Source: a virus
Strand: one strand, 5' to 3'
Length of the DNA stretch: 22,944 bases
IMG/VR virus record: IMGVR_UViG_3300046412_000056
Span: 1 to 22,944 of that record
Below are positions 1 to 4,296 of this stretch, in pieces (position 1 is the stretch's first letter; each line of letters starts with the position of its first letter). A program made the translations under genes and the position numbers. The notes under the pieces were generated by a model. It was not told the DNA's origin. It saw only the letters and a list, made by a program, of their open reading frames with translations, and did not search any database.

Positions 1-344
1 CTGACCGCTATCCTTGTTACCCCAAAGTTGCAAAGATAAGCTATTAACTGCATTCTCTTTTTAGGATTTAGTATTCTAATTTGAATCGCTTTACCAACTC
101 TATGAGAGTTGTTGCTTACTAATCCTAGTTTATCAGCGTACGTTTTAGAACAGTAACCTCTTTCTATATGATACTCTCTACGAGTCTTCTTGGTTATCTG
201 ATCTAGTATGATTACGGGCTTTCGTTCCATAAAACGATATCCACTTCCTGGAGTATCTGGGCTATCAAATTGATCCCAAGTCAAGTACTCCAATCCTTCA
301 CAATTCTGTAACTCTTCTTTTGTAAACTTAATATTCTTTTCCAT
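1..344 (-). CDS. Peptidase M15-like protein, 3' end outside window
   Basis: At least 114 codons are open from the ATG at 344 to the window edge; the C-terminus is missing. The layout resembles phage M15 (D-Ala-D-Ala carboxypeptidase/endopeptidase-like) proteins: a FDSPDTPGSG segment (residues 26-35), a helix around 37-55, then VSNNSHRVGKAIQI at 76-89 and a terminal FGVTRIAV. In active members the core reads roughly SSHxxGxAxDI, with His and Asp binding zinc. Here His81 is kept but the Asp position is Gln88, and the usual SGYR segment reads RGYC (62-65). The expected last His ligand would lie beyond the window. The start overlaps the upstream gene by 17 nt. It may be an inactive or structural relative rather than a working peptidase. 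Family assignment is by recalled motif pattern only. Confidence 0.6.
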   Translation of the reverse strand, partial: MEKNIKFTKEELQNCEGLEYLTWDQFDSPDTPGSGYRFMERKPVIILDQITKKTRREYHIERGYCSKTYADKLGLVSNNSHRVGKAIQIRILNPKKRMQLIAYLCNFGVTRIAV

Positions 345-597
345 CTTGAGTTCTTAACGCTCTTGAACCTACATAAGGGTCAATCGATTTAATACCTCTG
401 AAGATTATTCTAGCTAATAAGTCTACGTGATCTTTTGTCTTTTGAGAAACATCAGTTCCTAATTGAGACTGCAAACAAGCGTTAATAAACAGCAGCTTGT
501 CTTCTTTTTCTTTTACAGAATACGTTTTAAGGTTGATTATCCTATCAACCTCAGCTCTCATTTCCTCAGAAGTAGGTATGTTGCTTTCGTAATTCAT
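328..597 (-). CDS. Small hypothetical protein
   Basis: An 89-aa, charged, mostly helical protein that I do not recognise. I chose the ATG at 597 (MNYESNIPTS) over an upstream in-frame ATG at 648. The extra 17 residues of the longer form are an unlikely Tyr/Ile/Val-rich stretch, and they lie over an inverted repeat that looks like a regulatory site. No signal peptide or membrane segment is seen. It is the first gene after the 250-base non-coding stretch and overlaps the M15-like gene by 17 nt, so the two are probably co-transcribed from the candidate promoter near 794-801. The function is unknown. Confidence 0.7.
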   Translation of the reverse strand: MNYESNIPTSEEMRAEVDRIINLKTYSVKEKEDKLLFINACLQSQLGTDVSQKTKDHVDLLARIIFRGIKSIDPYVGSRALRTQDGKEY

Positions 598-615
598 ATC
601 GCTAAGATATACAAT

Positions 616-636
616 ATACGTATTACATACGTAATA
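616..636. promoter_or_regulatory. Inverted repeat / possible operator before the 89-aa gene
   Basis: The sequence TATTAC-ATAC-GTAATA (621-636) is a perfect 6-bp inverted repeat. It overlaps the 8-bp palindrome ATACGTAT (616-623). ATACGTA recurs directly at 616 and 627, 11 bp apart. It lies 19-39 bases upstream of the ATG at 597. Such compact dyads are typical of repressor sites, but no binding protein can be named. Confidence 0.35.
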
Positions 637-793
637 AGTTATAATCAATCCTTGTCAATAAATAAAGTTGAGAAAATGTTTAGCAACTGTAAAAAAAAAC
701 CTATAACTTTACCTTGTAAGTTTGACGCAGATCTGATAACCTAATACTTATTTGGTTAGAGCTGATTTGGAAGCCGACCCCCCGGGAGGCTGA

Positions 794-837
794 CAAAGAT
801 AAAACCACACTATGTTTAAGGGAATACTATGTTTAAG
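794..837 (-). promoter_or_regulatory. Candidate Bacteroidetes-type promoter with paired direct repeats
   Basis: On the minus strand TATCTTTG (801-794) matches the Bacteroidetes -7 consensus TAnnTTTG. I see no TTG at the expected -33 spacing. Instead, two exact copies of a 12-bp repeat (minus strand CTTAAACATAGT, at 837-826 and 820-809, 17 bp apart) cover roughly -22 to -50. This layout would suit an activator-dependent or repressible promoter for the 89-aa and M15-like genes. There is no expression evidence. Confidence 0.35.
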
Positions 838-847
838 AGCAACTGCT

Positions 848-1270
848 CTACTTTTTAGCTGAAGTTCCGTAGTAGTAAGCAAATATCGTAACAGCGACTC
901 CGTCTATCATACCAAGCATATGAGTAAACAACGGATTCTCTTCCACCTCGGGGATATACACTACTGCATATATAGTAAACGCAAATGCTAACAGTCCTAC
1001 GATCCCAGTAATAAACATCATTATGTCACTCTTACCCGCTTCGGCTATTCGAGCCTCGCGGTTTCTTGCACTCTCTCTATCTCTTACTTCTATCTCGTAG
1101 AGGTCTTTTAAGTGGCTGTGAGCCTCTTTCTTTTCTTCAGCGGACAAAGTATCGTCTGAATCGATTAAGTTCTTTAGAACGCCTAATACACCGTTATTTG
1201 GTAGTATTTCTTTAGCACCACCGATTATCTTTCCGATTTTTGTTTCCCAGAATGGTTTTTTATCTTGCAT
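848..1270 (-). CDS. Holin-like membrane protein
   Basis: A 140-aa protein. Residues 1-80 are a charged, soluble amphipathic region containing an RDRESARNREARI helix. Two membrane spans follow, at about 83-106 and 114-136, ending in YYYGTSAKK. The arrangement (charged N-terminal helix, paired C-terminal spans, FGSS/YGTS-like tail) resembles holin-like proteins of marine phages and gene transfer agents. It would sit in the inner membrane and could time release of the amidase encoded upstream. Its start overlaps the end of a 37-aa membrane peptide by 11 nt. The call rests on topology and context; it could instead be an unrelated small membrane protein. Confidence 0.6.
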   Translation of the reverse strand: MQDKKPFWETKIGKIIGGAKEILPNNGVLGVLKNLIDSDDTLSAEEKKEAHSHLKDLYEIEVRDRESARNREARIAEAGKSDIMMFITGIVGLLAFAFTIYAVVYIPEVEENPLFTHMLGMIDGVAVTIFAYYYGTSAKK

Positions 1271-1373
1271 AACAGACTAAAATTTTAAATAAGTTCCAAC
1301 CAATAAAAGCTGAAGTTGTAAACAGAATAATTCCCCAAAATATCATCCTTAGTATTTCTTTATTGTTCTCCAT
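1260..1373 (-). CDS. 37-aa single-span membrane peptide
   Basis: A short gene: MENNKEILR followed by a hydrophobic span (about residues 10-33, MIFWGIILF...GWNLFKILV) and a short basic tail. It overlaps the holin-like start by 11 nt, which suggests translational coupling. It is the first gene after the long non-coding dyad-rich region, so it may open its own transcript. A role as a lysis accessory (antiholin or small holin) is only inferred from position and topology. No family is recognised. Confidence 0.5.
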   Translation of the reverse strand: MENNKEILRMIFWGIILFTTSAFIGWNLFKILVCYAR

Positions 1374-1480
1374 AATAAACAATTTTGTTTACTTTTTGTA
1401 TGATGTATCAGTCATTATGATAACCAAATGGCTATAATGTATGTATATTCATACAAATATGTATAGTTTTTACGTTTATT

Positions 1481-1540
1481 TATACCCTTTCGCATATAAT
1501 AAGAGTAAATTTTGCCATTTTATACCCTTTTGCGTATAGT
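1481..1540. repeat. 20-bp direct repeat, two copies, 40-bp period
   Basis: Copy 1 (1481-1500) and copy 2 (1521-1540) share TATACCCTTTyGCrTATArT and differ at three positions, all transitions. Each copy is itself a dyad, TATAC-N8-GTATA, perfect in copy 2 and with one mismatch in copy 1. It is likely a paired protein-binding site. Confidence 0.6.
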
Positions 1541-1571
1541 ACAATTTCGGAATTCAATTCCTATATTTCAC

Positions 1572-1636
1572 ATTGCGATATGCAATATATTTCATATTAA
1601 ATGCATATTTTGCACATACCACGCAACATATTGCGT
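1572..1636. repeat. TTGC/GCAA inverted-repeat cluster
   Basis: Perfect inverted repeats ATTGC-GATAT-GCAAT (1572-1586) and ACGCAA-CATA-TTGCGT (1621-1636) are accompanied by further TTGCG/CGCAT words up to 1667. The spacers are short (4-5 bases), so they could act as DNA binding dyads or small RNA hairpins. Confidence 0.5.
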
Positions 1637-1684
1637 ATCAGTTCGCATATTATTATAATTATTTGCGATTATATTCTAAATAGA

Positions 1685-1825
1685 TTACTTAAACTCTTCC
1701 TCGTTTTTGGTAATCATAAGCATACCTTTTGTGTAAGGCATTTTCTTATGGTGTTCGCTAATTAGGTCAACCATATCAGCCAACTCTTTAATATCTGTCG
1801 TTATTTCAATCTTGTAATAAGGCAT
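1685..1825 (-). CDS. 46-aa conserved-looking small protein
   Basis: The protein begins MPYYKIEITTD and ends ITKNEEEFK; it is soluble, with no membrane span or signal peptide. The start codon shares its A with the amidase stop (TAATG at 1827-1823), a tight coupling that supports a real gene. Reading-frame composition (K, E, D, I rich) matches its neighbours. The predicted shape is beta strand, helix (about 11-28), beta strand. The function is unknown; position next to the amidase suggests a lysis-region accessory. Confidence 0.55.
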   Translation of the reverse strand: MPYYKIEITTDIKELADMVDLISEHHKKMPYTKGMLMITKNEEEFK

Positions 1826-2235
1826 TACATCCACATATTTGACACATTTTCGTATTCCTTTGTAGCATCAAAACTTGGACAATACTTCTCACTAAAGTCT
1901 CTGTGTCCGTAGATTCTTGCTTTTGGATAGGTAGTCTTTAAATAAACAAGTAAGTCTACCATAGCCTCTCTCTGGTCTTCTGTGCGTGTATCTACGTTAT
2001 CTTTTCCTCCAATATAACAGACTCCGATAGAATCAGAATTGTGACCTAAGCAATGGCTACCTATTCTTTCTACGGGTCTTCCTTCGTGTACAGTACCGTC
2101 AAGATAAATAACATAGTGGTAACCTATATCAGACCATCCTCTATCTAAATGCCATTCTCTGATTTCCTCTACAGTGGTATGTCTACCTTCTGGAGTATCT
2201 GAGCAATGCACTATTATCTCGGTTATTTCTCTCAT
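1825..2235 (-). CDS. N-acetylmuramoyl-L-alanine amidase (endolysin, T7 lysozyme type)
   Basis: A 136-aa Amidase_2 fold enzyme that cuts the bond between N-acetylmuramate and L-Ala in peptidoglycan. IIVHCSDT near the N-terminus carries the first zinc ligand (His10). GYHYVIYLDG follows at 38-47, then IGVCYIGG. YGHRDFSEKYCPSFD carries His111, catalytic-type Lys117 and Cys119. These match the His/His/Cys zinc site and Lys of T7 lysozyme. Length is normal for the single-domain form; there is no cell-wall binding domain and no signal peptide, so release needs a holin. The start overlaps the stop of a 39-aa membrane peptide (ATGA), and the stop overlaps the next gene (TAATG). Confidence 0.93.
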   Translation of the reverse strand: MREITEIIVHCSDTPEGRHTTVEEIREWHLDRGWSDIGYHYVIYLDGTVHEGRPVERIGSHCLGHNSDSIGVCYIGGKDNVDTRTEDQREAMVDLLVYLKTTYPKARIYGHRDFSEKYCPSFDATKEYENVSNMWM

Positions 2236-2351
2236 CTAAGCATCCAACTAACTAAAAAAAACAGTATCCAAGCCATAGCTCCTATTAAGATACCATAGTA
2301 AAGACCTCCGTCTTCGTTATGCTTGTTAATCCAATTCGTTAATCTTTTCAT
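2232..2351 (-). CDS. 39-aa single-span membrane peptide, nested between lysis genes
   Basis: A short gene: a basic, polar head (MKRLTNWINKHNEDGG) followed by one hydrophobic span (about residues 18-38) ending WMLR. It starts inside the last 26 bases of the upstream 94-aa gene and ends in an ATGA overlap with the amidase start, so translation of the amidase is probably coupled to it. It fills what would otherwise be a 90-base gap. Topology would suit a small holin or antiholin, but there is no lipobox and no recognised family. Confidence 0.6.
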   Translation of the reverse strand: MKRLTNWINKHNEDGGLYYGILIGAMAWILFFLVSWMLR

Positions 2352-2610
2352 TTATTCTAGCTATATCTTTTCTTATTCGTTCCCTACTCAGTTTAAAGTC
2401 TAACACTTCGCCTTCTAGTATTCTAATATCTGGAAACACATAAGTGTTTTGGTTATATCGCAGCGATTTTGCTTCATCTTCCACTTCCTTGATTCTGTTT
2501 TCCAGACCCAAGTACATATATACAGCTGTACCAACAAGAGCAACGATTTGAATGAGCCACTTGATGTTAATAGACAACGCACTATCATCTGTTAACTTAG
2601 GGACAGTCAT
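2326..2610 (-). CDS. Membrane-anchored coiled-coil protein (possible i-spanin or holin accessory)
   Basis: A 94-aa protein. A short polar N-terminus is followed by one membrane span at about 17-36 (WLIQIVALVGTAVYMYLGL), then charged helical sequence to the end. Residues 37-50 and 68-94 have coiled-coil character, separated by a short FPDI linker. Its start shares one base with the upstream stop (TAATG at 2610). An inner-membrane anchor plus a periplasmic coiled coil is the layout of Rz-type spanins, and the location beside the amidase agrees. No outer-membrane partner with a lipobox is visible in the window, so the spanin label is tentative. Confidence 0.5.
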   Translation of the reverse strand: MTVPKLTDDSALSINIKWLIQIVALVGTAVYMYLGLENRIKEVEDEAKSLRYNQNTYVFPDIRILEGEVLDFKLSRERIRKDIARINEKINELD

Positions 2611-2846
2611 TAGAACCAGTTTCGGAACTTGCCTACCGTCCTATCGTATAGTCTGATTAGCCAAACTCTTGTTTTAGCAGATTGTACTTTTTCTTTTGTA
2701 TAGTAGTATAGTTGTTTGCCGAGAAGCCCAAAGAAACCACCAATTAAACCTACTGCTGCCGCTTGGAATAGTCCAACAACAGATATTGAGGTTACAGCTG
2801 TTAATGCGAAGCCTCCTACGAAGCTGATACGGTCATCGAGTGTCAT
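2610..2846 (-). CDS. Two-span small membrane protein, holin-like
   Basis: A 78-aa protein: a short N-terminus (MTLDDRIS), two hydrophobic segments (about 8-26 and 28-48, the second Gly-rich, GLIGGFFGLLG), then a strongly basic helical tail (K, R throughout). Two spans with a basic C-terminus is a common small-holin topology. It is the first gene after the 2869-2895 terminator and heads the lysis region, with TAATG coupling to the next gene. It may form the membrane lesion that frees the amidase; the 140-aa protein at 848-1270 is a competing candidate. Confidence 0.55.
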   Translation of the reverse strand: MTLDDRISFVGGFALTAVTSISVVGLFQAAAVGLIGGFFGLLGKQLYYYTKEKVQSAKTRVWLIRLYDRTVGKFRNWF

Positions 2847-2868
2847 ATAGTATAGTATTGCGTTGTAT

Positions 2869-2895
2869 TAAAAAGGGGGTCTGTAAACCCCCTTT
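2869..2895 (-). terminator. Intrinsic terminator
   Basis: On the minus strand a 9-bp perfect stem (AAAGGGGGT/ACCCCCTTT) with a 6-nt loop runs straight into TTTTT. It lies 27 bases after the stop of the 77-aa gene and separates the virion genes from the lysis genes. The complementary A-run makes it potentially bidirectional. Confidence 0.9.
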
Positions 2896-2921
2896 GATAG
2901 TGCTTACAATAAGATAACTAA

Positions 2922-3155
2922 TTATGCTTCTTCTTGTTGTACTTCTTCAACTGTATCAAGAGCAGTTTTAAGCCTTCCGAAGAACGCTTCTCTACCGATT
3001 TTCAGTTGATCTAAGTTAAACTCACTTGAAGCAATCTTACGATTCAAATCCTCAATATGGTTCACTAAGAGTTGTTGTTCTTGAGACATATCTTCGTAGA
3101 TATAGTTCTCTCCGTCAATAGTAATGGTGGTTTCTTTTTTTTCTTTTTCAGCCAT
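2922..3155 (-). CDS. 77-aa coiled-coil phage protein (DUF6447-like)
   Basis: A small protein: a lysine/glutamate-rich start, then TITIDGENYIYEDMS (a short beta segment, residues 10-24), then a long helix with heptad-like spacing (25-70) and an acidic tail. The pattern of an ITIDGxxY strand followed by a coiled coil matches a family of small proteins often found near lysis and tail genes in marine phages. No enzyme motif is present. It is the last gene before the strong terminator at 2869-2895. The function is unknown; a virion or assembly accessory is the best guess from position. Confidence 0.75.
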   Translation of the reverse strand: MAEKEKKETTITIDGENYIYEDMSQEQQLLVNHIEDLNRKIASSEFNLDQLKIGREAFFGRLKTALDTVEEVQQEEA

Positions 3156-3191
3156 TGTACTAAAATTTAAAGGTTAATAATATGTGTAAAG

Positions 3192-3545
3192 TTAAACAAT
3201 TTCCGTCTCTGGTGCAACATCTGTAGTTGGCAACTGAAGCGTAACTGTTTTAGGTGTAACGATTTCTTCAATCTGTTTGTCAAGGTTAGCCTTCATCTCA
3301 TCGATACGTTCAGTACCCATAGACGATTCAAGCCATCCTTCTACCATCTCTTGAGTTAAGCTATCAAAAGCAGTAAAAGAATCAGCAGAAGGCTCTCCTA
3401 CAGATTCTGTGCCTATCATAGAGGCTACGTTACCATTCTCATCTTCGCCTACGTAAGACCAATGGATTGTATAAACCACGTTTTCTAATTCGTTCTTTGA
3501 AACGTGGCAGTCTAGTGCGTTAATTCGCCATTTGTAAGTATTCAT
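3192..3545 (-). CDS. Conserved phage protein of the MxTYKWxINALDC type
   Basis: A 117-aa protein beginning MNTYKWRINALDCHV. It has a VVYTIHWSYVG strand, a VGEPSADSFTAFDSLTQEMVEGWLESS segment, and a C-terminal helix followed by a Pro/Thr-rich tail. The same order (TYKW-INALDC, NVVYTVHW, SVGEP, SFTPFEDLT, GWLE) is recalled from small conserved proteins in cyanophages and other marine phages, usually close to tail genes. I prefer the ATG at 3545 because it gives the family-like N-terminus two bases after the upstream stop. The ATG at 3554 would add only MVN. The exact role is unknown. Confidence 0.75.
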   Translation of the reverse strand: MNTYKWRINALDCHVSKNELENVVYTIHWSYVGEDENGNVASMIGTESVGEPSADSFTAFDSLTQEMVEGWLESSMGTERIDEMKANLDKQIEEIVTPKTVTLQLPTTDVAPETEIV

Positions 3546-3547
3546 AT

Positions 3548-3766
3548 TTACCATTTTTTAATTGGACATTCCGATTCTTTAACTAATGTTTTTGCTGCTA
3601 AATTGCATCCGCATAATTCGCAGCGATTATTATTCCTATTATCACAAGCGTCGCATAGTATTAGCCTATGTTCTGCAAGTTCTGCTTGTTCTTTACTTGG
3701 ATTATATCCTAAGTGTTTAAAGGATAACATCGCCCATCCGTAGAATATTTGCTCTATCTTCGTCAT
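3548..3766 (-). CDS. Small zinc-ribbon protein
   Basis: A 72-aa protein. After a helical N-terminus (1-36), residues 38-54 carry CDACDNRNNNRCELCGC: Cys38, 41, 49, 52 and 54, with Cys67 in a terminal ECPIKKW. The CxxC...CxxCGC...CPxKKW pattern is common in small phage proteins and should bind one zinc. The start was placed at 3766 because this ATG overlaps the upstream stop (TAATG). The upstream extension to 3877 is a shadow of the Cys-rich fibre gene. It may be a structural or regulatory accessory; no DNA-binding motif beyond the ribbon is seen. Confidence 0.75.
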   Translation of the reverse strand: MTKIEQIFYGWAMLSFKHLGYNPSKEQAELAEHRLILCDACDNRNNNRCELCGCNLAAKTLVKESECPIKKW

Positions 3767-4296
3767 TATGGACATCCCGTTGTTGATGTAAATGCACCAC
3801 CATTCCAATATCTTAATTCGGTACCGTTTTGCGAACAACTTGCACAATAATACCATCCCGCTAATGCAGTAATACAATTACCACTTCCAGAATCCCTTAA
3901 TAATGCAGTTGCTGATGACCAAGTTGAATTATTAATATAAAACGTTTGACCTGGTTTTGCAGTACTACAATCTTGTGAAATTTGTTTATATAAACTAATT
4001 GCGGTGTAGTTAGAACAAGAATCTCCAATATCGTGGTCGTAGTCATACCATTCCGACATTTGATAAGGGTCATAAGTTCCAGCGATTGCTTCTGACTCGT
4101 TAGCTGGTCTAGGATAGTCTGGAGATAATACGTTGGTAGCATCATAAGATTCACCACTACCGTGTGTATTTCCGCCAACAAATAAATCGTATAAACTTAT
4201 AGGTCCAGTAATTGAAGAACTAGAGCTATAGTTGTCGTATTTCTTCTCTTTTGCTAAACCTAGCATAGATAATTGTCCACTAGCTGGTACTGCCAT
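3766..4296 (-). CDS. Cys-rich fibre-associated virion protein
   Basis: A 176-aa protein beginning MAVPASGQLSMLGLAKEKKYDNY, a start seen (from memory) in structural proteins of marine phages, then GPISLYDLFVGGN and a Tyr/Asp-rich middle. The C-terminal half carries six cysteines (94, 110, 141, 151, 154, 175), including a CASC pair. There is no signal peptide. The start lies 17 nt inside the end of the giant fibre gene, so the two are probably translated together, and the product may cap, adapt or chaperone the fibre. It is also followed by TAATG coupling to the zinc-ribbon gene. The function is inferred from context only. Confidence 0.6.
   Translation of the reverse strand: MAVPASGQLSMLGLAKEKKYDNYSSSSSITGPISLYDLFVGGNTHGSGESYDATNVLSPDYPRPANESEAIAGTYDPYQMSEWYDYDHDIGDSCSNYTAISLYKQISQDCSTAKPGQTFYINNSTWSSATALLRDSGSGNCITALAGWYYCASCSQNGTELRYWNGGAFTSTTGCP

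Larger units (their letters stand above)
598..847. other. Non-coding stretch between lysis genes and the 89-aa gene
   Basis: No convincing gene is present on either strand. It holds, in the minus direction, a short hairpin right after the holin-like stop (AGAGC/GCTCT around 836-849), two copies of a 12-bp direct repeat (826-837 and 809-820), a TAnnTTTG element (801-794), a GC-rich island (773-790), and the inverted repeat at 621-636. It most likely carries the promoter and control sites for the genes below 597. Confidence 0.6.
1374..1684. promoter_or_regulatory. AT-rich non-coding region with repeats and dyads
   Basis: No gene on either strand. The stretch is densely structured. TGTAT/ATACA alternations lie at about 1442-1464. 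A 20-bp direct repeat lies at 1481-1500 and 1521-1540 (17 of 20 identical, exactly 40 bp apart). Perfect inverted repeats ATTGC-N5-GCAAT (1572-1586) and ACGCAA-CATA-TTGCGT (1621-1636) follow. It lies inside the lysis region, between a 46-aa gene and a 37-aa gene. Candidate roles are an operator array, promoter region or origin. Nothing here identifies which. Confidence 0.5.

Noticed and set aside
598-648. Longer start (ATG 648) for the 89-aa protein
   Set aside because: It would code through a perfect inverted repeat and give an unusual Tyr/Val-rich 17-residue leader; the inner start is simpler.
463-744. Plus-strand frame of 93 aa across the 89-aa gene and the non-coding stretch
   Set aside because: It runs opposite a better gene and then through repeats and A-runs, with no coherent protein pattern and no plus-strand neighbours.
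598-847. tRNA gene or structured RNA
   Set aside because: No cloverleaf, no T-loop-like GTTC sequence and no CCA end could be found on either strand.
836-855. Hairpin AGAGC/GCTCT as a terminator after the holin-like gene
   Set aside because: The T-run lies on the wrong side for the minus strand (it precedes the hairpin) and no plus-strand gene ends here; at best a weak stabilising hairpin.
1503-1523. Mini-frame MAKFTLIICERV in the repeat region
   Set aside because: Only 12 codons and ends inside a direct repeat; no sign of selection can be seen.
1374-1684. CRISPR array
   Set aside because: Only two copies of a degenerate repeat with a 20-bp spacer and no cas genes; the internal dyads fit protein binding better.
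3767-3877. Longer N-terminus for the zinc-ribbon protein
   Set aside because: The extension (MYYCISGMVLLC...) is the antiphase reading of the Cys-rich fibre gene; the TAATG start at 3766 gives the normal family-size protein.
3897-4181. 94-aa minus-strand frame inside the Cys-rich gene
   Set aside because: It is a shadow in another frame of a gene with good start, overlap and family features.
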